Positions 9,779-23,300 of a stretch of DNA of 64,000 nucleotides are shown piece after piece. The notes beneath the pieces were generated by a model, which saw nothing but the letters and a program-made list of their open reading frames with translations, had not been told where the DNA came from and did not search any database. This stretch comes from Bimuria novae-zelandiae CBS 107.79 (lineage: Eukaryota; Ascomycota; Dothideomycetes; Pleosporales; Didymosphaeriaceae): contig ML976722.1 in the NCBI GenBank assembly GCA_010015655.1, positions 208,710-272,709 of the forward strand, given 5' to 3'. The position numbers were made by a program, and so were the translations under genes. Each line of letters begins with the position of its first letter. Within the stretch, counting starts at the first letter, position 1.

Positions 9779-12700
9779 AAGGAGCAAGACAGCCTAAATT
9801 AAGTAATTACCTTTCTCTAATTAATAGTCTCAGCGCATCTCTAGAATAACTGCTATATCCTAGATTAATTAATTAGGTAGTAGATTAATAACCTTATAAT
9901 TATAGTTGGGGTAGATCTGCAAGACGAATACAGACGATTTAAGGCAAGATATTAAGAAGCCCTTAAGCTAATAAGAATAGTTAGATTATAGGCTATATAG
10001 CTATCTAAGTACAATTATGTAGCCACAGAAGTAGAGACCAATCAGGTCCTAGAGCTCTAAAGGCTAGACTTAGTTAAAGAAGACTTTATAAAGGCAGTTA
10101 TCTATGTTGCACCTATATGGGTGACGACCTTCTAATAATACGGAAGCAAGGATGCAGCTGTCTCACGAAAGTATATAATAAAACTCTTTTAAGACTATAT
10201 AATTCTATAGCACCTAATTAAGGGCAAATAAAAGGGCGCTTTTACTATTGTAGGTTCATCTCTCGCTGACGGTGGTGAATCCACCTAGGCTATAGACAGG
10301 GACGCCTCTCTTGTGGATAAAGCAGTAATATTAAAAAATTAGAGAAGACCTTGTAAATAACGATCTACTAGTTATAGTACTAAAGCCAAGTAGTCCGCGA
10401 TTACAGACAATAAGCTAATAGTAGTTAGTGGCCTTAAGTGCCCTACTTATAAATAACGCTATAGTCTATAAGACTGCTTTTACGCCTTCCTAGATAAGCA
10501 ACTAGATTAGTTTAGGCTAAAGTCTGGCATGGCTGCCCTGATTAAATTTAGGTTGGAGAATGACCCAGAGCTTTAAGAAAGCCTAAGGATGACAAAGAGG
10601 GCCAGATTACAGGCACCTATAATTAAACTATCACACACTCTTACTCTAACTCGAATCACTAAGGCTAATAATAAGTGACTAGATAGACGCTAGATTACTA
10701 AAATCCTAGCGAGCTTTAACGCTGTATCCTTCCACACGTACCTATTACGATGCTTAGCCATACTCGATTTAGGCATAACCTGCTATATCTTTAACGACAT
10801 CGATCGCTTTGTCTTATACCAACCACCGGCGCCAGGAGATTTTATATAGGCAAGGAATACATAAATATAGATTAAAGGATACGGGAGTGTTTATCTTAAC
10901 ATACGGAGTGCAAGAGGTAATTAAATAATATAGCTAAATAATATTACCTATTACTCTAATCTACTCTGCAATCTTGTATCGTTCCGATTACTCTAGAGGC
11001 AAGGCTTTTAGTGGGACACGCGAGCAGAACCAACAACACTAAAGCGACAAGATAATACAATATTAGTAGAACTAGAAGAGATGCATGGCCAATAGGTGCT
11101 AGAATATAGATTAGCCCTAGTAGGCTATACTATTACTAATAGTGCGCTAGCAGCGCATAAAACCAACTTAAGAATAAAGCGCAGGCTATAAAAAGCAAGC
11201 GCAATTACCTAGCATAAGTAATTAGGCCACCTAGGACCTTAGGCACTCAAACACCTAGTGCAGCAATCTAAGGGGGTAAGGATTAAAGGACTTACTATAG
11301 TCAAATACGACGCCTGCGGCAGAGCCAAACTCAAGCGACAAATCTACAGACAACCCAAAGAGCTTACGGAAGGCCCCGGAGAGAGAATCGCAATCAACTT
11401 TCACGACTTTAAAGCAGATAGCTTGACAGGAGAGAAGAGTTAGATGCTTATTACTAACAGATTCTCCGGCTTTACCTGGGACCTCTACTTTAAGGATAAT
11501 CGCCTGGCACGATCCATTATCAAGCAACTTAGCACCTTTATACTATTTATAAAAGTATAATTTAAAGTCATAGTAAAAGTTATTAAATTAGACAACGAGA
11601 TCTTCTCTATTAAAGCAGACGTTAAGAAGTGGTGCTTAGCACAAGATATTAGAATTAAGCCTTTAGCACCTAATACTTAATTACAAAATAGAGGGGCTAA
11701 ACACTTAGGGGGTGTAATTAAGGAGAAAGCGCGCGCGATGCGACTAGACTCTAACCTACCCTAGTAGCTATAGCCTAAGATCACACGGGCAGTAGTCTAC
11801 CTCTATAATTAAATACCAAACTACGCCAATCGCTAGAGATTACTATACGAAGTATTCTTCACAATAGTAGCCTTTTAAAACGGCGTGGTTACTTAACTAA
11901 AGAAGCCTAATTAAACTTACCTTAAGGCTTATGGCTGCAAAGCTTTTGCAATAACTAATAATACAAAGCATGGTAAGAGCAAACTCTAAAAATTAAATCC
12001 TAAAGTATAGATTAGTTACATTATTAGCTACTAATTATCTAATATCTAGAGGATATAGATCCCCTTACTCGCGAAGACAATTAGCACTCGCGATGTAATA
12101 TTTAATAAAGACATAGTGTTCTTAGGCAAGACTAAAGACCTGATAGATAATCTCATGTACAACACCTTGGAAGAGATAGTAGCATGGGTACGATTGGTAG
12201 AGTTACCTCCCTCACCTCGCCAGGGTCAAGCCACAGAGTCCTTCTATAAAGATAAGACAATCACTAAGGCACCAGGGGAAGAGGATAAAGGGACCCTAGG
12301 GTATAGGCAAGATAGGAAGTTTAATTATAAGTATCTAACACCTCTATTAACACTACTACTAGTTACACTCCTTGCCTAATTACTAGCTAGAGATAATTAA
12401 GCTGAACTATCCCTAAGAGTGTAATTAGGGCAAAAACAAGTTAGTTCTTAGGCCGCGGCATTTATGGCAGGCACGAAAGCAGGAAGCAGTGGCAAGTATT
12501 AAGGTAAGGTACTAGATAAGGCCTAGCTCAGACGCATGATCACTATGGGTAAGAAGCCACACAAAAGCCTACTACTAGAACCACCCACCTGTAGAAGTAA
12601 GCTTAAGGATCACCCTCTCTATAATATGTAGAAGGAAGCCAAGCGATCTTATCTCTAGAGCTATAAAGAAATAAAGTCCTGGAGTAAGGTTGTAGCCGCT

Positions 12701-14150
12701 CTAGTAAAAGTAGTAGGTTATCAAATCCTTAACTGCATGTGGGTATATACTTACAAGCTTAATAAACACTATCGATTATAGAAATGCAAAGCAAGATTAG
12801 TAGTAAGAGGCAATTAATAGCGATATTTTACCTTATAAGATACCTACGCCGTAATGCTTGCAGGACAATCCTTTCGCATGCTTATATTAATTATAGCCTG
12901 GTTTAACCTAGAGCTTATTTAACACGACGTTACTAACGCTTTTGTCCACGCAAAGCTGAACAGAGAAATCTATATAAGGATGCCTCGCGGCTATACACGA
13001 GCAGGTGTAATCCTCTAACTACATAAAGCACTCTATGGACTACGTATCTCTCCCCTACTTTAGTAGAGAGAGTTCACTACTGCACTCCGCGATATGGGGT
13101 TCAATACAGTCCCACATGAGCCTTGTTATTTCATTAAGGAAGGACTTATTATCTTCTTCTATGTAGATAATCTAATCATCGCCTATAAAAAAGATTACAA
13201 ATCGGCCGCAGAAGCAGCCATCACAAAGATAAGCGCCAAGTTTACTCTAACTGGCGGAAAAGATCTATAGTGGTTTCTAGGAGTTAAAGTGATCAGAGAC
13301 CGCACCAAGCGAAGGATCTGGCTTTTATAAGCCTTATATATTAACAAGATATCTCGCCTTATAGATTACCATGAGATGCGATATAAGACGCTAATAACTT
13401 TAATTAAATTACTCCCGCGAACAGGACTAGCTACTAAGGCTAAGGTTAATTAATACTAGCGCAAAGTCGGATTAATTCTCTATACTATAGTTATAACTCA
13501 ACTAGATATTACCTTTGTAAGCTCTAGACTATTACGTTTTTTATCTAATCTAAGCGAGGATTATTATGCTGCCGCCGATCGAGTCCTCCTTTATCTTATA
13601 AAGACTAGATTACTAGGTCTATAGTTAGGAGGGGCAGACACCCTGGAAGTGGCCAGCGACGCATTATTTGCCAATAATACTCTAGACCGCAAGAGTTTAC
13701 AAGAATACATTATTAAACTATTTAGTAGGCTAATTACCTAGAAGGCAAGCAAACAAGATACAGTTACCACATTAATAATAGAGGCCAAATTGCTAGCACT
13801 TTTACAGGTAGCTAAGGAGGCCATTTTCACTTCGCGATTACTCTGAGAGCTCCAGATTACTGTAAGCAATTACCTAATTATAATTAATTGCAATAATTAA
13901 CAGACTATTTGTCTTATTACTAAAGAGGTTATAAAGTTACAGACTAAGCTGCGCCATGTGGATATCCACAATTATTAGCTAAGGCAGGAAGTGGCTAAAG
14001 GAACAATTAATGTTACCTATTAGAGATTAGAGGATATGGTGGCAGATGGTCTAACTAAGGCCTTGCTAGTAAACAAATGGAACAAGTTTCTAGATAAACT
14101 AGGACTTACAAATGTATTAGACAAGATTACTAATTAAGAGGTCACCCTGC
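9779..14150 (+). pseudogene. Copia gag-pol, copy 1, RIP-degraded
   Basis: After reverting obvious RIP stops the frame gives a zinc-knuckle-like CP.C segment, a protease active-site region (LDLGIT, the usual D-S/T-G altered), GAG-pre-integrase ending HLG, a zinc-binding pair (YDACGRAKLKRQ at about 11309-11344) and integrase. The open stretch 11258-11443 covers the end of GAG-pre-integrase and the start of the core (ERIAINFHDF). Reverse transcriptase lies at about 12690-13455 with YVDN in place of YVDD, and RNase H follows with ASDALFANN and, near the end, DGLTKALL. Many TAG/TAA stops make it non-functional. Confidence 0.88.
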
Positions 14151-14240
14151 AGGATCTACAGCAGAGGATGGAGGCCTTTAAAATAGAGTAGAAGGATAGA
14201 CTAATATTACTGTAAAGCGTTCAGCTTAAGGATATGCTCA

Positions 14241-14253
14241 AGCTAAGGGGGTG
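14241..14253 (+). other. Polypurine tract upstream of LTR 2
   Basis: AGCTAAGGGGGTG directly precedes the central LTR. A near-identical tract at 19316-19328 precedes LTR 3. This is the plus-strand primer site of the retrotransposon. Confidence 0.75.
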
Positions 14254-14478
14254 TGTCTAATTATAAGGCCTTTGTAATCCTGCACTATTATTAATAGTGT
14301 AGTAAAGAATATAAGGCTGGCGCACCTCTAGCTACACACTATCCTAGTTAGTGCTAGCGTTAGGTCGGCACGTACTAGAGACCTCGCCTATGGCTAATCT
14401 CTATTACTTAATTAATTAACTTCATTAACTATCAAGATTACACCATCTTAAAGTGACAAAATACTATTAAATCTTATA
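14254..14478 (+). repeat. Copia LTR 2 (central, 225 bp, heavily RIP-mutated)
   Basis: It begins TGTCTAATTATAAGG and ends AAATCTTATA. Relative to LTRs 1 and 3 it carries extra C-to-T and G-to-A changes, including loss of the terminal CA. It serves as 3' LTR of copy 1 and 5' LTR of copy 2. Confidence 0.9.
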
Positions 14479-14514
14479 ATTAAGAGTCTCACTGCCTTAA
14501 TTAAGCCGATCAAA

Positions 14515-17500
14515 ATGGCCCTATCGACCCTTAGAGATCCTACGGTGATCCTAACCGACTACACAAACTACACGCCATGGCTTAAACAGCTTAAAACAAG
14601 ATGCTAATTCCTAAAGGTCTGGAGTATTATTAACCTAGTGCTGACAGATAAACTAAAGCAGAAACCCGCGATGCCGATGCCCCCAGCGATAGGAAGCTAC
14701 CAGCCAAGCACGGCTTACGCGACTGCGAATCCAAATGATATGCCAAGAATGCCCTTATATCTATCGATAGCAGGCGCGAAAGCATACAAAGACGATAGCG
14801 ACTATTATAAGGGATAGCTAGAGATATACAAGATTATAGACCGCGAGTATTAAGAGGAGCAAGACAGCCTAAATTAAGTAGTTACCTTTCTCTAATTAAT
14901 AGTCTTAGCGCATCTCCAGAACAACTGCTATATTCTAGATTAATTAATTAGGCAGTAGATTAATAACCTTATAATTATAGTTAGGGTAGATCTGCAAGAC
15001 GAATACAGACAATCTAGGGCAAGGTATTAAGAAGCCCTTAAGCTAATAAGAATAGTTAGATTATAGGCTACATGGCTATCTGAGTACGATTATGCAGCCA
15101 CAGAAGCAGAGACTAATTAGGTCTTAAAGCTCTAAAGGCTAGACTTAGTTAAAGAAGACTTTATAAAGGCAGTTATCTATGTCGCACCTATGTGGGTGAC
15201 GACCTTCTAATAATACGAAAGCAAGGATGCAGCTATCTTACAGAAGTATATAATAAAACTCTTCTAAGACTACATAATTTTATAGCACCTAATTAAGGGT
15301 AAATAAAAGGGCGCTTTTACTGCTGCAGGTTCATCTCTCGCTAACGGTGGTGAATCCACCTAGGCTATAGACAGGGACGCCTCTCTTGTGGATAAAGTAG
15401 CAATATTAAAAAATTAAGAAAGACCTCGTAAACAACGATCTGCTAGTTATAGTACTAAAGCTAAGCGGTCCGCGATTATAGATAATAAGCTAATAGTAGT
15501 TGGTGGCCTTAAGTGCCCTGCTTGTAAACAACGCTATAGTCTATAAGACTGCTTCTACGCCTTTCTAGATAAGCAACTAGATTAGTTTAGGCTAAAGCCT
15601 GGCATGGCTGCCCTAATTAAATTTAGGTTAGAGAATGACCCAGAGCTTTAAGAAAGCCTGAGGATGATAAAGAGGGCCAGATCACAGGCACCTACAATTA
15701 AACTATTACACACTCCTACTCTAACTCGAATTACTAAGGCTAATAATAAGTGACTAGATAGACGCTAGATTACTAAAATCCTAGCGAGCTTTAACGCTAC
15801 ATCCTTTTACACGTACCTATTGCGATGCTTAGCTATACTTGATTTAGGCATAACCTACTATATCTTTAATAATATTAATCGCTTCGTCTCATACCGACCA
15901 CCGGCGCCAGGAGATTTTATATAGGCAGGGAATATATAAATATGGATTAAAAGATACGAGAGCGTTTATCTTAATATATAGAGTGCAAGAGGTAATTAAA
16001 TAATATAGCTAGATAATATTACCTATTACCCTAATCTGCTCTGCAATCTTGTATCGTTCCAATTACTCTAGAGGCAAGGCTTTTGGTGGGACACGCGAGC
16101 AGAACTAACAACACTAAAGCAATAAGATAACACAATATTGGTAGAACTAGAAGAGATGCATGGCTAATGGGTGCTAGAATATAGATTAGCCCTAGTAGGC
16201 TGCACTGTTACTAATAGTGCGCTAGCAGCGCATAAAACCAACTTAAGAACAAAGCGTAGGCTATAGAAAGTAAGCGTAATTACCTAGCACAAGTGATTAG
16301 GCCACCTAGGACTTTAGGCACTCGAACACCTAGTGCAGTAATCTAAGGGGGTGAGGATTAAAGGACTTACTATAGTTAAATGCGACGCCTGCGATAGAGC
16401 CAAACTTAAGCGATAAATTCGCAGACAACCTAAAGAGCTTACGAAAGGCCCTAGAGAGAGAATCGCAATCGACTTTCATGACTTTAAAGCAGATAGCTCG
16501 ATAGGAGAGAAGAGTTAGATGCTTATTACTAATAGATTCTCTGGCTTCACCTGGGACCTCTACTTTAAGGATAATCGCCCGGCACGATCTATTATCAAGT
16601 AACTTAGCACCTTTGTACTATTTATAAAAGTACAATTCGAAGTTATAGTAAAAGTCATCGAATTAGACAACGAGATCTTCTCTATTAAAGTAGACGTTAA
16701 GAAGTGGTGCTTAGCATAAGGCATTAGAATTAAGCCTTTAGCACCTAATACTTAATTACAAAATAGAGGGGCTAAACGCTTAGGGGGTGTAATTAAGGAG
16801 AAAGCGCGCGTGATGCGACTAGACTCTAACCTACCCTAGTAGCTATAGCCTAAGATCACACGGGCAGCAGTCTACCTTTATAATTAAATACTAAACTACG
16901 CCAATCGCTGGAGATTACTATACGAAGTATTCTTTATAATAGTAGCCTTTTAAAACGGCGTAGTTACTTAACTAAAAAAGCCTAATTAAACTTACCTTAA
17001 GGCTTATAGCTGCAAAGCTTTTATAATAACTAACGATACAAAGCGTGGCAAGAGTAAACTCTAAAGATTAGATCCTAAAGCATGGATTAGTTACATTATT
17101 AGCTACTAATTATCTAATATTTAGAGGATATGGATCCCCTTACTCGCGAAGACAATTAGCACTCGCGATGTAATATTTAATAAAGACATAGTGTTCTTAG
17201 GCAAGACTAAAGACCTGATGGATAATCTCATGCATAACACTTTGGAAGAGATAGTAGCATGGGTACGATTGGTAGAGTTACCTCCCTTACCTCGCTAGGG
17301 TCAAGCCACAGAGTCCTTCTATGAAGATGAGACAATCACTAAGGCACTAGGGGAAGAGGATAAAGGGACCCTAGGGTACAGGCAAGGCAAGAAGTTTAAT
17401 TATAAGTATCTAACACCTCTATTAACACTGCTACTAGTTGCACTCCTTGCCTAATTACTAGCTAGAGATAATTAAGCTAAACTATCCCTAAGAGTGTAAT

Positions 17501-19215
17501 TAGGGCAAAAACAAGTTAGTCCTTAGGCCGCGGCATTTATGGCAGGCACGGAAGCAGGAAGCAGTAGCAAGTATTAAGGCAAGGTACTAGATAAGGCCTA
17601 GCTCAGACGCATGATCACTGTGGGTAAGAAGCCACACAGAAGCCTGCTACTAGAACCACCTACCTGCAGAAGCAAGCTTAAGGATTACCCTCTTTATAAT
17701 ATGTAGAAGGAAGCCAAGCGATCTTATCTCTAGAGCCACAAGGAAATAAAGTCCTAGAGTGAGGTTGCAGCCGCTCTAGTGAAAGTAGCAGGTTATTAAA
17801 TCCTTGACTGTATGTGGGTATATACTTACAAGCTTAACAAACACTATCGATTATAGAAATGTAAAGCAAGATTGGTAGTAAGAGGCAATTAATAGCGATA
17901 TCTTACCTTATAAGATACCTACGCTGCAACGCTTGCAGGACGATCCTTTCGCATGCTTATATTAATTATAGCCTGGTTTAACCTAGAGCTTATCTAACAC
18001 GACGTTACTAACGCTTTTGTCCACGCAAAGCTGGACAGAGAAATCTACATGAGGATGCCTCGCGGCTACACACGAGCAGGTGCAATCCTCTAACTACACA
18101 AAGCACTCTATAGACTGCGCATCTCTCCCCTACTTTGGCAAAGAGAGTTCACTACTGCACTCCGCGATATGGGGTTCAATACAGTCCCACATAAGCCTTG
18201 TTGTTTTATTAAGGAAGGACTCATCATCTTCTTCTATGTAGATGATCTGATCATCGCCTATAAAAAAGATCACAAATCGGCCGCAGAAGCAGCCATCATA
18301 AAGATAAGTGCTAAGTTTACTCTAACTGGCGGAAAAGATCTACAGTGGTTTCTAGGAGTTGAAGTGATCAGAGACCGCACTAAGCGAAGGATCTGGCTTT
18401 TACAAGTCTTATACATTGATAAGATATCTCGCCTTATAGATCACTATAAGATGCGATATGAGACGCTAATGACTTCGATCGAATTACTCCCGCGAATAGG
18501 ACTAGCTACCAAGACTAAGGTTAATTGATACCAGCGCAAAGTCGGATTAATTCTCTATACTATAGTTATAACTTGACTAGATATCGCCTTTGCAAGCTCT
18601 AGACTATCACGTTTTTTATCTAATCTAAGCAAGGATTATTATGCTGCCGCCAATCAAGTCCTCCTTTATCTTATAAAGACCAGATCACTGGGTCTACAGT
18701 TAGGAGGGGCAGATACCTTAGAAGTGGCCAGCGACGCATTATTTGCCGACAATACTCTAGACCGCAAGAGTTTATAAGGATACATTATTAAACTATTTAG
18801 TAGGCTAATTGCCTGGAAGGCAAGCAAACAAGATACAGTCACTATATTAATAATAGAGGCCGAATTGCTGGCACTTTTATAGGTAGCTAAGGAGGCTATT
18901 TTTACTTCGCGATTACTCCGAGAGCTCCAGATCACTATGAGTAATTACTCGATTATAATTAATTGCGATAATTAATAGACTATCCGTCTTATCACTGAAG
19001 AGGTTGTAAAGTTACAGACTAAGCTGCGCTATGTGGATATCCACAATTATTGGCTAAGGCAGGAAGTGGCTAAAGGAACAATTAATGTTACCTATTAGAG
19101 ATTAGAGGATATGGTGGCAGATGGTCTGACCAAGGCCCTGCCAGTAAATAAATGGAACAAGTTTCTGGATAAACTAGGACTTACAAATGTATTAGACAAG
19201 ATTACTGATTAAGAG
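14515..19215 (+). pseudogene. Copia gag-pol, copy 2, RIP-degraded with open RT segment
   Basis: Same domain order as copy 1. The RT core at 18169-18528 is open for 119 codons and keeps the catalytic box YVDDLI (about 18236-18253), then FTLTGGKDLQWFLG and the KISRL segment that follow RT in Copia. RNase H follows with VASDALFADN (about 18724-18753), and the terminal ADGLTKALP block is at about 19117-19143. The gag end has stops that copy 1 lacks, so each copy keeps a different part readable. The frame ends near 19210, about 110 bases before the polypurine tract. Confidence 0.88.
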
Positions 19216-19315
19216 GTCACCCTGTAGGATCTACAGCAGAGGATGGAGGCCTTTGAAATGGAGTAGAAGGATAGACCGATATTACTGTAAAGCGTTTAGC
19301 TTAAGGATGTGCTTA

Positions 19316-19328
19316 AGCTGAGGGGGTG
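19316..19328 (+). other. Polypurine tract upstream of LTR 3
   Basis: AGCTGAGGGGGTG, matching the tract before LTR 2 except for A/G transitions. Confidence 0.75.
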
Positions 19329-19553
19329 TGTCCGATTACAAGGCCTTTGTAATCCTGCACTATTGTTAATAGTGCAGTAGAGAATATAAGGCTGGCGCAC
19401 CTCTAGCTGTACACTATTCTAGTTAGTGCTAGCGTTAGGTCGGCACGTACTAGAGACCTCGCCTACGGCCAATCTCCATCACTCAATTAATTAACTTCAT
19501 CAACTATCAAGATCACACCATCTCAAAGTGACAGAATACCATTAAATCTCACA
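19329..19553 (+). repeat. Copia LTR 3 (225 bp)
   Basis: TGTCCGATTACAAGG at the start and AAATCTCACA at the end give perfect TG...CA termini. It is the least mutated of the three LTRs. Confidence 0.92.
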
Positions 19554-19558
19554 GGAAG
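19554..19558 (+). repeat. Right target-site duplication of Copia tandem (GGAAG)
   Basis: Matches 9174-9178. Confidence 0.9.
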
Positions 19559-19565
19559 GGAGGTA

Positions 19566-19726
19566 TATAATAAGCTACGCCTAGTTATTACCTTAGATCC
19601 TTAACCCTTAGCTATGCGAACCCTAGATATATAAGTTCGACGCCTAAAGCTTAACTTCGGACTCTCTATTAAATTTATAAGTATTCTTTTGGCACCTTTG
19701 GCTCCTTGAGCACCCAGCCCCTTACA
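19566..19726 (+). repeat. 3' LTR of Gypsy-A (161 bp), displaced by the Copia insertion
   Basis: Directly after the reconstituted purine tract (GGGAAGGGAGG) comes TATAATAAGC (TGTAATAAGC before RIP), ending AGCCCCTTACA. The end is nearly the same as that of the Gypsy-B/C LTRs, but the U3 differs, so it belongs to a related, distinct family. Gypsy-B internal sequence begins immediately after it. Confidence 0.6.
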
Positions 19727-20379
19727 ACTTAAGCTACGAAAGCGAAAACCAAATTAAAAGTAAAAAATAATAATAATATAATAGTAGTAAATAATAATAA
19801 GTTAGAAAAAGAGTAGCTCTTAGTTAAAGCGGAATTAGGAGCCATTACGAGTAAGTAGGGATATAAGAATAGAATAGCACGAGTTTAAAAGGGAATATAA
19901 GCTAGCACCTACGCTTATAATATATATACTAGTTAATTAAACTAACTATACTTTAGCACTAATTAACTCTAGATATCTTTTTTACGGCCTTATAACCTGT
20001 TCTTTTATAAAATAAGCTAAACTTAAGCGTATACTAATTCCACGCAAGCCTATTATAAGAGTAAATAATTAAGTTAGCTAGGTAAATAAAGTCGCGAAGT
20101 TTATAATTAATATAAATAATTATATTAAGACTAAATTTGCGTAGACGTCCATAGATAAATTAGAATAAAGTTACTATTACTCTTATAAATAAATTAATAT
20201 ACTAGCACGCCATAAGTATTAGAATTCGTAGCTAAGAAGGCGAGACATACCTACTAAAGATTTAAAAGATTAGCGCTATAGAGTTTTAGTAACTAATAAA
20301 AATAGTTTAAAGCAAGCCAAAGAATCCTAAAGAAGCTATAAAGATATTTACTATCTTACTAGTAGATATTAATAAAGTA

Positions 20380-23300
20380 TTAGCGCCTAAGCTAAAGTTT
20401 AACGTCCTATCTCTAGTTCCTAAGTAGTAGAGGAAGCATGTAATACTCTTAAACCCTAAAAAAGTAAGTAAATTACCGCCTTATTAACTTAGAATTAACT
20501 ACGTAATTAAGCTAGAAGAGAAGAAAGGGAAGAAGCGTAAGGCCCCTTAGGAACCTTTATATAATATATTAAAAAAAGAGCTCTTAGTGTTATAAAAGGA
20601 ACTTATATCTCTACTTAATAAGAGTTTTATATAAGTAAGTAACTTACCTGCTGCGTTACTAATCCTTTTTATAAAGAAGCTAGGAAGAGGTCTATAACTT
20701 CACATTAATTACTAAGTATTAAATACTCTTACGAAAAAGGATTAGTATCCTTTACTACTAATTTAAAAGATATTAAATAACGTTATAAAACCAAGATAGT
20801 TTACAAAGTTAGATATTATTACTATATTTTATAAGATTTAAATTTAAGAAGAAGATAAGTAGCTTATAGCCTTTTATATACGCTTTAGATTATTTAAATT
20901 GTTAGTTACTTTATTTAGTGTAGTAAACTCTCTTAGTACTTTTTAATAGTATATTAACTAGACACTCCGCGAATACCTAGATCACTTTTATATAATATAT
21001 CTTAATAATATTCTTATCTACACGAATAGTTCCCTCTAATAATACTATAAATAGGTCGACAAAGTGCTTACATGGCTAAAAAAAGCTAGGTAATATCTTA
21101 ATATTAAAAAGTGCAAGTTTAAAGTAAAGACTATAAAGTATCTAAGTTTTATTATTAAAGCTAGAAAGGGCACGCGTATAGACTTAAAAAAGTTTAAAAT
21201 AATTAAGAATTAAAAAGTGCTAAAAACTATTAAGGGCATATAAATCTTCTTCAGTTTTACTAATTTTTATAGGTAATTTATTTAAAATTTTAGCTAGATT
21301 GCTACTCTCCTTATAAGACTTATAGGTAACGTTACCTTTAGATAGATAGCTAAAAAATAGAAGGCTTTTAATACGCTAAGGAAAGTCTTTATATCTAAAC
21401 TAGTATTAGCTTAGTTCTAAATAGACCACGATACGATTATAAAATATACCTTATTTAGTTACGTTACTACTAAAGTACTATTTTTATATAATAAGAGCGG
21501 AATCCTACGTCCTTATACCTACTTCTTAAAAAAGAATACACTTGCTAAATATAACTATAAAATTTATAATAAAAAACTACTAGTAGTTATTAAAGGACTT
21601 AAAAAATAGGATATTAAACTTTAATTAGTAAAAAGAGTTAAGGTAGTTACTAACTATAAGAACTTAGAGTAATTTATAAAGCTATAAATATTAAATAAGA
21701 GACAGGTTCGCTAGTCGCTTATCCTAGGCAAATGCAACATGGAAATTCTCTATAGGCCAGGCAAGCAAAATATTCGAGCAGACGTATTATTAAGAAGGGA
21801 GCAGGATCTACCTGCAGACGCGAACGACGACTGGTTGCAGAAGAAACTTATCTAAGTCCTTAAGCCTACTACATTACACTATAAAAAAGAAGATAAAGAG
21901 GTAGATATTATTGCTATAACTATAAAAACCCGCGCTTTACTTGCTATATTTTAAAAAAATAATTAAGAAAATGTATAAAGTTAGCATAATATTATAAAAT
22001 TTTAAATAGAATTAGTTAAAAATAACTAAGTCTATTAAGAAGCACGTAAAGTAATAAAAAGCTAATAATAAAATTTTCTACTATACTTTAAATTAAATAC
22101 TTAATTATAAAATATAAGATTTAAAACTAAGTGCTCTACTTTCGCGATCGATAATAGGTACTAAACTATAAACCCCTACGAATAGCTATTATTAAGTAGA
22201 TACACTATTCTATAGCTACTAAACACCCTGGCAAGGAGATTGCTTATAAGATAATTATAAGATACTTCTTTTAGCTAGGAATATTTAACAATATTTAACG
22301 ATATATACGGAACTGCGATACATGCGAAAGAATAAAACTATAAAGAGATAGTCTACAAGGCCTTTTAAAAACCCTACTAGTTCCTGAACAAATTTAGAAA
22401 GAGATCTTAATAGACTTTATTAATAGCTTGCTAGAGAGCTAGGGCAATACAAACGTTATAGTTATTACTAACTACTTAAGTAAAGATATTACGTTTATGC
22501 TACTAGTAAATCTAAAAATAAAGATAATAGTATAAGCGTTTATTACGTATATTATTACCTATTATTAGATCTCTAACATAGTTATATTAAATTAAGGTAG
22601 CTAATTTGTTAGCGTACTCTTAACAAGACTCTGCGAGATTCTTTAGATTAAGAGGCAATTATCTATAGCATTCCATGCTTAAACCGATAGAGCAACAGAG
22701 CGCATGAACAGCACCTGGGAGAAATACATGAAAGCCTTTGTTACCTAGGCTCAAAATGACTAGGCACCTTTCTGCCCGCTAGCACAGATTGCAATTAAAG
22801 GACAAGACGCAATAATAACAAGGATGTCCGCTTTCTTCCTATAGCATGGGTATAATATCGACCCACTATAGCTGGAGATATCTGCAGGCGCTAATCGCAG
22901 AAAATACACTACACATGAGAGGTCCGACCGCGAGAAAGCCAAGTCTATTGCCACTAAACTACGCTAACTTGTAGAACTTGCTCAAGCATCTATGGCACAG
23001 GCACAGCAAGAGCAGGAACGTTAGGCAAATAGGTATCGCCGAGAAGCGCCACAGCTCCGCATCGGCGACAAAGTATGGCTAAAATTAGACAAGTAGTTTG
23101 CTACAGGCCGAAATTTAATGAAGCTAGACTAGAAGAGCGCGAAGTATATAGTTATTAAGATAATAAATACGTGTATAGTTTGCCTAGATACACCTCTAGG
23201 TCCTTATAATATTTTCTATGTTAACTAACTCCGACTAGTAGCATTAGACCCATTACTAAGCTAAATAAAGAATAATAACTAGCTACTACTAATTTAGATA

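Larger units (their letters stand above)
9179..19553 (+). mobile_element. Tandem Copia element: LTR-body-LTR-body-LTR
   Basis: Two Ty1/Copia bodies of 4850 bp each share a central LTR and are bounded by outer LTRs, all three LTRs being 225 bp. One GGAAG duplication flanks the array. The bodies align end to end at an offset of 5075 bp and differ almost only by C/T and G/A transitions. Domain order is gag, protease, GAG-pre-integrase, integrase, RT, RNase H, as in Copia. The array interrupts the purine tract of Gypsy-A. Confidence 0.93.

Noticed and set aside
19566..19726. 5' LTR of Gypsy-B
   Set aside because: Its U3 does not match the Gypsy-B 3' LTR at 23580-23783 and it is preceded by a purine tract, so it fits better as the 3' LTR of Gypsy-A.
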